A stretch of 5,288 bases of DNA from Actinomycetota bacterium. Lineage in GTDB: Bacteria; Actinomycetota; Acidimicrobiia; Acidimicrobiales; Microtrichaceae. Location of the stretch: the NCBI GenBank assembly GCA_009700815.1, contig WLLG01000181.1, forward strand, positions 1 to 5,288, given 5' to 3'. The notes below the pieces were generated by a model that ran no database searches, had not been told where the DNA came from, and saw only the letters and a list, made by a program, of their open reading frames with translations. This document shows positions 1 through 5,288 of the stretch, piece after piece. The number at the start of each line of letters is the position of its first letter. Positions within the stretch are counted from its first letter, which is position 1. The position numbers and the translations under genes are program-made.

Positions 1-353
1 AGGTCGGCCGCTAGGACCAACTCTGTCCCACCTGCCAACGCTGGGCCATCAACTGCTGCAATGATCGGCTTGGTCCGTTCACGCTGCACAAACCCGCCGA
101 AGCCGCCTTTTGCCGTGGACATACCGCCAGGGTCAGTTGCCATCTGCTTGAGGTCAGCGCCGGCGCAGAAGATGTAGCCCTTTTCTGTTTTAGCGCCAGT
201 CAGAATCCCGACCCACACCTCGTCGTCTGCTTCAATCTGATCAATCGCCGACTCAATCCCTTGGGCGACTTCGCTACTTACTGCGTTGCGCGCTTCAGGA
301 CGATTAATCGTGATGATTCCAACATTGCCGAGTTTTTCATAGTCCACAGTCAT
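1..353 (-). CDS. Enoyl-CoA hydratase/isomerase (crotonase) family protein, N-terminal part, runs off left edge
   Basis: Reading the minus strand from the ATG at 353 gives 117 uninterrupted residues. The N-terminus MTVDYEKLGNVGIITINRPE is the typical crotonase opening, with NRPEARNAV at residues 17-25. FCAGADLKQM (62-71) is the first oxyanion-hole and CoA-binding stretch. GPALAGGTEL (103-112) is the second; its E111 aligns with catalytic Glu144 of rat enoyl-CoA hydratase. The second catalytic Glu (rat Glu164) would lie in the missing part, so hydratase activity cannot be told from isomerase or another crotonase activity. A hydratase would add water to trans-2-enoyl-CoA in cytoplasmic beta-oxidation. 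The ATG is chosen because it fits the family N-terminus; no convincing Shine-Dalgarno sequence precedes it. The gene lies downstream of the 599-residue gene on the same strand, 86 bp away, and could be cotranscribed with it or have its own promoter. Family confidence is high, exact substrate unknown. Confidence 0.93.
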   Translation of the reverse strand, partial: MTVDYEKLGNVGIITINRPEARNAVSSEVAQGIESAIDQIEADDEVWVGILTGAKTEKGYIFCAGADLKQMATDPGGMSTAKGGFGGFVQRERTKPIIAAVDGPALAGGTELVLAAD

Positions 354-363
354 GACGCGGAAT

Positions 364-384
364 CTAGCGCAGCAAGCGCGCTAG
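364..384. repeat. Perfect 7-bp inverted repeat before the crotonase start
   Basis: CTAGCGC (364-370) and GCGCTAG (378-384) are perfect reverse complements separated by 7 bp. The element ends 10 bp upstream of the crotonase ATG and lies in the gap after the 599-residue gene's stop codon. No T-run follows on either strand, so it does not look like a standard intrinsic terminator. Its symmetry and position fit an operator for a dimeric repressor such as a TetR-type regulator, or a hairpin in the 5' leader. Both roles are inferred. Confidence 0.45.
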
Positions 385-439
385 GTGTGCACTCGTGTGT
401 TCTATAACTCGTGCTCAGCGCTGTCCGGAGCGAATGCTC

Positions 440-748
440 CTAGTCCTCAACTGTGAGGTCTTCGACGATAATCGCCTCATCTACGGTGATGGTCTCGTCG
501 ACGACGAGGATTTCCTCGACGTCAACGACTACGCCGTCGATGCTCTCTACGAGGAGCACATCGTCAATCACGATGGTGTCTTCCACGACGATGATGTCCT
601 CGACTAGGACGACTTCTCCATCGCTGTTTTCAACCAAGACTTCCTCGACCAAAATGGTCTCTTCGACGATGATCTCCTCGCCAATGATGATCTCGTCAAT
701 AGTGACTTCGCCAGGCGCTACTGATGATGATTCTTCTGAAGTATTCAT
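440..748 (-). other. Possible internal translation start giving a separate 102-aa acidic protein
   Basis: Inside the 599-residue frame, Met498 (ATG at 748-746) is preceded by AGGGAGAA (763-756), a good Shine-Dalgarno match with 9 nt between GGGAG and the ATG. Translation from here would give a 102-residue acidic protein, MNTSEESSS at the start and EDLTVED at the end, containing exactly the repeat tail. No comparable ribosome-binding site is visible at the full-length start. The tail could be a second product of the same frame, or the remnant of a formerly separate gene fused to its upstream neighbour. The site could equally be chance, because the same bases encode the low-complexity residues DREN. 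Confidence 0.3.
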
Positions 749-2239
749 TGAATTGTTCTCCCTATCGTTGTTTGCACTATCAGGACTTTGTTCAGCAACC
801 GGATCCGAACTGGGTGTCGGAGTCTCGGGCTCTGTTGATTCGGGCTGAACCGATTCAGGCTTCGTTGAGCCGGACTTCGAGCTGCCGGACTTCGAGCTGC
901 CGGACTTCGAGCTGCCGGACTTCGAGCTGCCGGACTTCGAGCCTCGCGGACCAGTTCGACCACGCTTCTTTGCAGCTGCAGCAATCTCGGCGGGATCAAG
1001 CCCAAACAACAGAACAATCTTGGGCAAACGATCACCAACGCGACGAACAGCGTCGAGCAGAGCGGGGGAGGGTTCCTCGGGTCGGCCTGCTGGGGTGACT
1101 TGATTGCGGACAGGCGAAAAGGCCAAGGCATCCAATGCGGCGGCCCAGAGGTCCTGATTGACCGTCGGGGTAAGTCCCTCAGAGACCGCAGTGACTAAGC
1201 GACTAGATAGTTCAACCGGAAGCGGGGCGCCTGCCTTTGGTGGACGTGAGCTAAGACGGAGCGCCCTAACGAATCGACCACCATCAAGATTGGCAGTGAT
1301 ATCTGCAATCCATAGGGCCTGTTCCTCTTCAATTCGTCTGGTCAGGCCTGCTTGAATCTGATCTTTCAGGGCCAAGGCCTCGGGATCGCGGGCAACACCA
1401 TCTGCTGCCACGATTACGGAACGAAGGTCACGAAGATCTAGCTCCTCGAGGTCGGCTAACGCTGCCTCGGCTCGATCCATCCACTCAGCAGCGCGTAGCT
1501 GAGGCAGCAAGTCTTCTGCGAGAGCAATGAGTTGCTCTGAGGGGATCTCCGCTCGGCCTTCCTTTTTTGCTTGGGCGTTTTGCTCAGCAATTGCCTCACG
1601 TACGGCCGGAACTCCGCCGCGAATGACCTGCTCGGCAATGGGACGATGCTCTACCGGGAGGGTGTCAAGAACAGCTGCTCGGTGTGCGCGACCCGGGCGC
1701 AAGCGCTTCGGCCGTGGACGTTCAGGAACAGCATCCGGACGAGGGCCGCGGGGACGATCGCTGCGGGGACGGTCGCCTCCGGGGCGATCTCCTCCAGGTC
1801 GGTCTCCGCCTGGACGGCCTCCACCAGCACCGTCGCGTCCACCACTACGGCCGCCATTGGGACGATCACCGCGCGGGCCTCGGTCACCACGTGGCCCGCG
1901 ATCTTCACGATCACGACGCGACCCTCCGCGGTCGCCATCTCGTGAACGACCCGACTTCTCGACCAGGGTGCTCGTGACGAGCGGCTCGTCCTGTCGTGTT
2001 CCAATCACGGTCAACATCTCAGGTTCTTTTCTTGCAGCCTTTGGAGGCAGCACGTGAAGAATCTCGATGCCCTCTAGTTCGAACTCGGCATCAGCCCGAA
2101 CGACATCGCCGACCTTGCAGCCTGCAGGAAGAATGGATGAGCGTAAATCGCCTTTGGGCTGTTTGGCTCCGGCTGCGCGCCAGGTCCATGTGCCATCGGG
2201 GCGTTCACTTGTTAGTTCGATCTCTAGACGACGGGGCAT
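440..2239 (-). CDS. Mosaic protein of unknown function with RG-rich, SGSSK-repeat and acidic repeat regions (599 aa)
   Basis: The function is not recognised. Five regions are visible. Residues 1-75 form a compact beta-rich-looking N-terminus starting MPRRLEIELT. Residues about 96-185 are an Arg/Gly/Asp/Pro-rich, probably disordered tract with RGPRGD and RPGGD repeats. Residues about 186-428 look mostly helical, with RAHRAAVLDTLP, RPIAEQVIRGGVPAVREAI and EELDLRDLRSVI; this looks like the conserved core. Residues 433-460 are SGSSK repeats, followed by a Ser/Pro/Glu linker to 497. Residues 498-599 are an acidic and aliphatic tail. No signal peptide or membrane helix is seen, so it is probably cytoplasmic. 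The basic RG tract suggests, but does not show, RNA binding, and the acidic tail could contact that tract. The ATG at 2239 has only a weak upstream ribosome-binding sequence (AGGTTGGGA). The gene is divergent from the SDR gene, 45 bp away. Similar proteins are recalled from Acidimicrobiia, without a search. ORFs on the opposite strand are judged to be shadows. Confidence 0.85.
   Translation of the reverse strand: MPRRLEIELTSERPDGTWTWRAAGAKQPKGDLRSSILPAGCKVGDVVRADAEFELEGIEILHVLPPKAARKEPEMLTVIGTRQDEPLVTSTLVEKSGRSRDGDRGGSRRDREDRGPRGDRGPRGDRPNGGRSGGRDGAGGGRPGGDRPGGDRPGGDRPRSDRPRGPRPDAVPERPRPKRLRPGRAHRAAVLDTLPVEHRPIAEQVIRGGVPAVREAIAEQNAQAKKEGRAEIPSEQLIALAEDLLPQLRAAEWMDRAEAALADLEELDLRDLRSVIVAADGVARDPEALALKDQIQAGLTRRIEEEQALWIADITANLDGGRFVRALRLSSRPPKAGAPLPVELSSRLVTAVSEGLTPTVNQDLWAAALDALAFSPVRNQVTPAGRPEEPSPALLDAVRRVGDRLPKIVLLFGLDPAEIAAAAKKRGRTGPRGSKSGSSKSGSSKSGSSKSGSSKSGSTKPESVQPESTEPETPTPSSDPVAEQSPDSANNDRENNSMNTSEESSSVAPGEVTIDEIIIGEEIIVEETILVEEVLVENSDGEVVLVEDIIVVEDTIVIDDVLLVESIDGVVVDVEEILVVDETITVDEAIIVEDLTVED
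442..698 (-). repeat. Acidic/aliphatic coding repeat: 6-residue rhythm inside a 28-residue unit
   Basis: Residues 514-599 of the 599-residue protein place acidic pairs every six residues, at 547, 553 and 559 and again at 575, 581, 587 and 593, with Val/Ile/Leu between them. Residues 536-563 align with 564-591 without a gap. Shared positions include V536/V564, E537/E565, D540/D568, G541/G569, acidic pairs 547-548/575-576 and 553-554/581-582, T555/T583 and I556/I584. A more degenerate earlier copy starts near 510 (GEVTIDE against GEVVLVED). Each full unit has an Asp-Gly turn followed by alternating hydrophobic and acidic residues, which suggests short beta strands. It does not match the classical hexapeptide left-handed beta-helix, whose fifth position is small; here it is Ile or Leu. 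Confidence 0.75.
870..942 (-). repeat. Perfect 15-bp tandem repeat encoding SGSSK
   Basis: The unit CCGGACTTCGAGCTG (plus strand) occurs four times in full from 870 to 929 and then for 13 more bases to 942, with no mismatch. On the coding strand it reads AGC-TCG-AAG-TCC-GGC, giving SSKSG repeats in residues 433-457 of the 599-residue protein. The unit is five codons, so gain or loss of copies keeps the frame. Identical codons in every copy point to recent expansion or ongoing slippage. In the protein it forms a flexible, weakly basic spacer between the helical domain and the acidic tail. Confidence 0.95.
1751..1816 (-). repeat. Degenerate pentapeptide repeat RPGGD in the Arg/Gly-rich tract
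   Basis: Residues 142-163 of the 599-residue protein read RPGGD three times, then RPRSD and RP. Codons differ between copies: Arg is CGT, CGA or CGC, and Pro is CCA, CCT or CCC. The peptide repeat is therefore kept while the DNA has diverged, unlike the identical SGSSK units. Just upstream in the protein, residues 114-126 hold two RGPRGD-like units (about 1862-1900). The tract is strongly basic and probably disordered, similar in composition to RG-rich nucleic-acid-binding tails. Confidence 0.85.
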
Positions 2240-2270
2240 AGTTGTCCCAACCTATCGAAGATCAACGCCA

Positions 2271-2276
2271 GAGGAG
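2271..2276 (+). promoter_or_regulatory. Shine-Dalgarno site of the SDR gene
   Basis: GAGGAG lies 8 nt before the ATG at 2285 and supports that start for the epimerase/dehydratase gene. The gap to the divergent gene is only 45 bp, so at least part of each gene's promoter must lie inside the other's coding sequence. Confidence 0.8.
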
Positions 2277-2284
2277 AACCCCCG

Positions 2285-3268
2285 ATGAGTAAGAACATCT
2301 CAGATGCCCGTCTTGTACCCACATCAGACTGGTCTGCAAGCCCGAGAACTGTGGTGATCACAGGAGTCACCGGCCAGGTGGCAGAGGTTGTCGCAACAGA
2401 GTTGAGTAGAGATCACGAGGTTGTGGGCTTGGCCCGCTTCACTGATGAGGCGGCTCGTCGGCGGCTCGAGGAATGCGGTGTCGAGTGCATACCAACCGAC
2501 CTCCTCACAGCTGAGTTCGTTGGAGTTCCGACCGATGTTGACGCAGTACTGAATTTTGCTGTGGTCAAGTCCCAACGCTGGGATGTGGACCTTCGGGCAA
2601 ACGCCGAGTCGGCGGGGTTGCTGATGGCTCATACCAAGCCCAAGGCTTTTCTGCATTGTTCTTCGACAGGTGTGTACGCAGCCGCCGGTTCTGAGGTGCT
2701 CGACGAGCGAGCGCCACTCGGAGATAATCACGCTCCGATTATGCCGACGTATTCAATCTCCAAGATTGCAGCTGAAGAAGTGGTTAGAACGATGTGTCGA
2801 CACCTGAATATCCCCACCACCATCGCAAGATTGAATGTTCCCTATGGCGTGGGCCCGCTCGGTGAGCCGAGAGGCTGGCCAGCATTTCATCTTGCAATGA
2901 TGCAAGCAGGCATGGCGATACCCGTTGAGGCAGATCAACCAAACCTGTTCAACCCCATCAACTTGTTGGACATCGCAGCGAGCATCCCCGCATTATTGGA
3001 AGCGGCCACCGTGCCAGCGACCATCCTTAACTGGGCGGGAGTGGAGCAGGTCTCTCTAGAGGAGTGGTGCGAGTTCTTGGCGGATCGTTGCGGGCTAACT
3101 GCAAGTTTTGAGGTTACCGATTCCACCATTGGAGGAGTCACCGTAGACACCTCGAAGATGCAGAGTATCTGCGGCGCAACAAAGGTCTCTTGGCAAGAGG
3201 GGTTTGCGGCGCTAGCAGATGCATACCTAGTTGGTGAGGGTGCTCATACGAGCTCTACAGAGCGCTGA
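2285..3268 (+). CDS. NAD(P)-dependent epimerase/dehydratase-type extended SDR (327 aa)
   Basis: This is an extended short-chain dehydrogenase/reductase with a Rossmann fold, of the sugar-nucleotide epimerase/dehydratase kind, probably cytosolic. After a 20-residue N-terminal extension, strand VVITG leads into the cofactor loop TGVTGQVA (26-33). The usual third Gly of TGxxGxxG is Ala33. R51 at the end of the second strand (VVGLARF) may favour NADP, and D72 (PTDLL) is the usual adenine-contacting position. The active site is complete: SST (126-128) and Y156-SIS-K160. RLNVPYGVGPLG and FNPINLLDIA resemble the substrate and C-terminal motifs of UDP-sugar epimerases. Length is normal for the family (about 310-350). 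The ATG has a good ribosome-binding site. The substrate is unknown, and no sugar-biosynthesis neighbours are present. It converges on mycothione reductase with a 14-bp overlap. Confidence 0.9.
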   Translation: MSKNISDARLVPTSDWSASPRTVVITGVTGQVAEVVATELSRDHEVVGLARFTDEAARRRLEECGVECIPTDLLTAEFVGVPTDVDAVLNFAVVKSQRWDVDLRANAESAGLLMAHTKPKAFLHCSSTGVYAAAGSEVLDERAPLGDNHAPIMPTYSISKIAAEEVVRTMCRHLNIPTTIARLNVPYGVGPLGEPRGWPAFHLAMMQAGMAIPVEADQPNLFNPINLLDIAASIPALLEAATVPATILNWAGVEQVSLEEWCEFLADRCGLTASFEVTDSTIGGVTVDTSKMQSICGATKVSWQEGFAALADAYLVGEGAHTSSTER

Positions 3269-4637
3269 GCAAGGCGTTCTCGAGCACCTCTGGCAGCGCC
3301 GGATGACACCAGATCTGTTCTCGTGCCAGGCGATCAGCGGGGATGTTGAACTGCATGGCTTGAGAGAGTTGTTGCATCAGAGTCGCAGCCTGAGGGCCAA
3401 GTACATGCGCTCCAAGAATGCGGAAATTCGAGGGGTCTATAAGGATCTTGGCAATCCCTGTTTGGTCTTCCATGGCCCAGCCAAACGCAACGTTGGAATA
3501 CTCACAGGACCCAACAACGAAGTTCTGGCCGCTTGCCCGTAGCTCCTGTTCGGTGAGTCCGACCGAGCCAATCTGAGGGTGTGAGAAGACTGCATGGGGC
3601 ACAACGCGTTGGTCAATGCTGATGGGGGAGTTGGGGTTGAGCAGGTTGTGACCCACTACTCGTGCCTCTTGATTTGCTAGGTGCTTGAGTTGCCAAGAGT
3701 TGCGGACATCGCCGAGCGCCCAGACCCCGGGGGCGTCTGTCAGCAGCGTGGAGTCCGTGATGATGTAGCCATCGGAATCAAGCTCAACTCCCGCTCGACC
3801 CACTTCAAGCTGAGCGCCATTCGGTGTTCGTCCAGTAGCCACAAGCAAGGCATCCCCAGAGAGCACTGACTGCTCGCCCGCATCGTTCTGCACGGTGAGT
3901 TCGAGCTGCTCATCGGCCTGCTGAACCGAAACTGCGCTCGTTCCGAGGTGAAGCTCCACCTGTTCGGCGAATGCAGCTGTAAAGCGCGAAGAGATGTCTT
4001 GATCAGTGTGTCGCAACATCGTTGCACCCCGGTGAATGACCGAGACTCTCGAACCAAGTGCAGAAAACACGTGGCCAAGCTCGGCAGCAATAAACCCGCC
4101 ACCTAGAATCATGAGGTGCTCAGGTAGCTCCTCTATTCGCATAATGGTGTCAGAAGTGTGGAACGGGGTCGCATCTAAGCCCCTGAGTTCAGGCAGGTGC
4201 GGGCGGGCACCAGCAGCGATCACAATCTGCTTGGCAGTAACGATCTGGCTCGTTCCGTCCTGTAGTTCGATGCTGAGCGTTCGCTCCTCAATGAAGCGAG
4301 CATCTCCAAGAAAGACCGTGACGTTCTGCTGCTCTTGCCGGTACCGGGTCCCGCCGGCAGCGATGGGGTCAATGCGTCCAAACACGCGATCTCTCAGCGC
4401 TGCAAAGTCGGCTCCCCGGGCTTCGATATTTACGTTGAGCCGCTCGGTTGCCTCTGCGGCTTCTCGCATTCGGTCGGCCGGGAGGACAAACATCTTGGAC
4501 GGGATACAGCCAGCATTTAGGCAGGTTCCACCAAAAACTGAGCGCTCGATGATTCCGACCTTCCACGAACTGAACTCTTCATTCAGAAGTGAATTGCCCG
4601 AACCAGTGCCAATAATGAGCAGGTCGAAGTCATCCAT
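3255..4637 (-). CDS. mtr: Mycothione reductase, FAD-dependent pyridine nucleotide-disulfide oxidoreductase (460 aa)
   Basis: Reduces oxidised mycothiol disulfide (mycothione) to mycothiol with NADPH, keeping the actinobacterial thiol buffer reduced in the cytosol. The FAD motif GTGSGN is at 10-15. The redox disulfide is C39/C44 in FGGTCLNAGCIPSKMFV, the same numbering as recalled for the M. tuberculosis enzyme. VFGRIDPIA (85-93) and HTSDTIMRI (160-168) are mycothione reductase hallmarks. GGGFIAAE (179-186) starts the NADPH domain, and ALGD (307-310) is the second FAD contact. The catalytic dyad is H445/E450 in CHPALPEVLENALL, completing the active site across the dimer. Length matches the family (about 459). 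Dihydrolipoamide dehydrogenase, mercuric reductase and glutathione reductase fit these motifs less well. The ATG has no clear ribosome-binding site, so the transcript may be leaderless or weakly initiated. It is divergent from the acyl-CoA dehydrogenase gene. Confidence 0.95.
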   Translation of the reverse strand: MDDFDLLIIGTGSGNSLLNEEFSSWKVGIIERSVFGGTCLNAGCIPSKMFVLPADRMREAAEATERLNVNIEARGADFAALRDRVFGRIDPIAAGGTRYRQEQQNVTVFLGDARFIEERTLSIELQDGTSQIVTAKQIVIAAGARPHLPELRGLDATPFHTSDTIMRIEELPEHLMILGGGFIAAELGHVFSALGSRVSVIHRGATMLRHTDQDISSRFTAAFAEQVELHLGTSAVSVQQADEQLELTVQNDAGEQSVLSGDALLVATGRTPNGAQLEVGRAGVELDSDGYIITDSTLLTDAPGVWALGDVRNSWQLKHLANQEARVVGHNLLNPNSPISIDQRVVPHAVFSHPQIGSVGLTEQELRASGQNFVVGSCEYSNVAFGWAMEDQTGIAKILIDPSNFRILGAHVLGPQAATLMQQLSQAMQFNIPADRLAREQIWCHPALPEVLENALLSAL

Positions 4638-4670
4638 TGCTCAAGGCTAGGTGTTCAGGTTGATCAGGAC

Positions 4671-4721
4671 AGAAACTCTCTGACCGGTTCGGTTACAGAT
4701 ATAGAACGCGTTACAGTTTCT
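4671..4721. promoter_or_regulatory. Divergent control region with inverted and direct repeats
   Basis: The 108-bp gap between mtr and the acyl-CoA dehydrogenase gene must hold signals for both. AGAAACT (4671-4677) and AGTTTCT (4715-4721) form an inverted repeat enclosing the centre. GTTACAG occurs twice as a direct repeat at 4692-4698 and 4710-4716, 18 bp apart. ACCG-GTT-CGGT (4683-4693) is a small palindrome. TATAGA (4700-4705) is a candidate -10 box for the plus-strand gene, and the same AT-rich spot reads TATATC on the other strand. No good -35 box was found, so the promoter assignment is weak. The repeats may bind a regulator of acyl-CoA metabolism, which is inferred. Confidence 0.35.
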
Positions 4722-4735
4722 ACGTTCAGTCAGAC

Positions 4736-4740
4736 GGAGG
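4736..4740 (+). promoter_or_regulatory. Shine-Dalgarno site of the acyl-CoA dehydrogenase gene
   Basis: GGAGG lies 5 nt upstream of the ATG at 4746 and fixes that start. Confidence 0.85.
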
Positions 4741-4745
4741 CCATT

Positions 4746-5288
4746 ATGCAGATCGCTTATACAGAAGAACAAGAGAAGCTTCGGGACGAACTCCGGGCTT
4801 ATTACGACAACTTGTTGACCCCTGAGGTTCGAGACGCACTTCATCAAGAGATGGGCTGTGGTGCCGTCACAAGAGAGATCGTCAAGCAGATGGCAGGCGA
4901 CGGTTGGCTTGGAATCGGATGGCCAACTGAGTACGGCGGCCAGGGCAGAAGCCAAGTCGAGCAATTCATCTTCTTTGACGAATCGATGCGTTCGGGTGCA
5001 CCGGTTCCCATGCTCACGATTAACACTGTTGGCCCAACGATCATGCAGTACGGCACTGAGGAACTCAAGGCGGACTTCCTGCCCCGAATCCTTTCGGGCG
5101 ACCTGCATTTCTGCATCGGGTATTCCGAAAATCAGGCTGGTACTGACCTAGCTGCACTCAAGACCAAAGCTGTTCTCGACGGTGATGAGTACGTCATCAA
5201 CGGCCAGAAGATGTGGACCAGCTTGGCCTCAGATGCCGATTACTGCTGGCTAGCAGTCCGCACGGATCAGGATGCGCCAAAGCACAAA
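4746..5288 (+). CDS. Acyl-CoA dehydrogenase, N-terminal part, runs off right edge
   Basis: Uninterrupted from the ATG to the window edge, 181 residues. Acyl-CoA dehydrogenases oxidise acyl-CoA to trans-2-enoyl-CoA with FAD, passing electrons to electron-transfer flavoprotein. The N-terminal helical domain opens MQIAYTEEQEKLRDELRAYY and includes GWLGIGWPTEYGGQG (53-67). The middle beta domain starts near residue 120 with FCIGYSENQAGTDLAALKTK, the FAD- and substrate-contacting YSE...AGTD motif. It continues with GDEYVINGQKMWTS, typical of the family. The catalytic Glu, usually in the C-terminal domain, is outside the window. The wording resembles mycobacterial FadE enzymes used on steroid or branched acyl-CoAs, some of which form heterotetramers with a neighbouring paralogue; that is only a suggestion. 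It is transcribed away from mtr. Confidence 0.95.
   Translation, partial: MQIAYTEEQEKLRDELRAYYDNLLTPEVRDALHQEMGCGAVTREIVKQMAGDGWLGIGWPTEYGGQGRSQVEQFIFFDESMRSGAPVPMLTINTVGPTIMQYGTEELKADFLPRILSGDLHFCIGYSENQAGTDLAALKTKAVLDGDEYVINGQKMWTSLASDADYCWLAVRTDQDAPKHK

Noticed and set aside
401..406. TATAGA on the minus strand as the -10 box of a crotonase promoter
   Set aside because: No acceptable -35 hexamer at 16-18 bp spacing was found, so it is not listed as a feature.
453..848. 131-residue Ser/Thr-rich open frame on the plus strand
   Set aside because: It is the antisense reading of the acidic repeat: Glu/Asp/Val/Ile codons read backwards give Ser/Thr/Met/Ile. It has no ribosome-binding site or recognisable domain.
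870..942. CRISPR-like array
   Set aside because: The 15-bp units are directly adjacent with no spacers and lie inside a reading frame, so this is a coding tandem repeat.
1527..2057. 176-residue Arg/Pro/Gly-rich frame on the plus strand, with SPPGR repeats
   Set aside because: It is the opposite-strand shadow of the RPGGD tract of the 599-residue gene. The minus-strand frame is continuous with folded-looking domains on both sides.
3252..3263. GCTCT-AC-AGAGC palindrome at the convergent gene ends as a bidirectional terminator
   Set aside because: The arms are only 5 bp with a 2-base centre, too tight for a stable hairpin, and there is no T-run on either side.
4647..5108. 153-residue minus-strand frame opposite the acyl-CoA dehydrogenase
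   Set aside because: The plus-strand frame carries clear acyl-CoA dehydrogenase motifs and a strong ribosome-binding site. The minus frame has no recognisable motif.

Overview
The window comes from an actinobacterium of moderate GC content. The main reason is a clear mycothione reductase, since mycothiol is essentially confined to Actinomycetota. The 599-residue protein of unknown function also resembles, from memory only, proteins of the class Acidimicrobiia. That finer placement is inference, not demonstrated here.

Layout from left to right. (1) Positions 1-353, minus strand: the first 117 residues of an enoyl-CoA hydratase/isomerase (crotonase) gene that runs off the left edge. (2) 354-439: a short gap with a perfect 7-bp inverted repeat just before the crotonase start. 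(3) 440-2239, minus strand: a mosaic protein with a compact N-terminus, an Arg/Gly/Asp-rich disordered tract, a helical middle, a perfect SGSSK tandem repeat and an acidic/aliphatic repeat tail. (4) 2240-2284: a 45-bp divergent gap. (5) 2285-3268, plus strand: an NAD(P)-dependent epimerase/dehydratase-type extended SDR. (6) 3255-4637, minus strand: mycothione reductase, overlapping the SDR gene tail to tail by 14 bp. (7) 4638-4745: a 108-bp divergent control region with direct and inverted repeats. (8) 4746 to the right edge, plus strand: the first 181 residues of an acyl-CoA dehydrogenase.

The crotonase and the acyl-CoA dehydrogenase would catalyse consecutive steps of beta-oxidation-type acyl-CoA breakdown. 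They lie at opposite ends on opposite strands, so they are not one operon here. Mycothione reductase keeps the low-molecular-weight thiol pool reduced. The SDR substrate cannot be told from the sequence. No tRNA, rRNA, CRISPR array, insertion sequence or phage gene was seen, and no gene-free stretch exceeds about 110 bp.

The most unusual part is the C-terminal third of the 599-residue protein. Its last 102 codons begin at an internal ATG with a good ribosome-binding site. They encode an acidic/aliphatic tail with a 6-residue rhythm nested in a gapless 28-residue repeat. Upstream of it sits a 15-bp perfect tandem repeat that should vary in copy number without breaking the frame.
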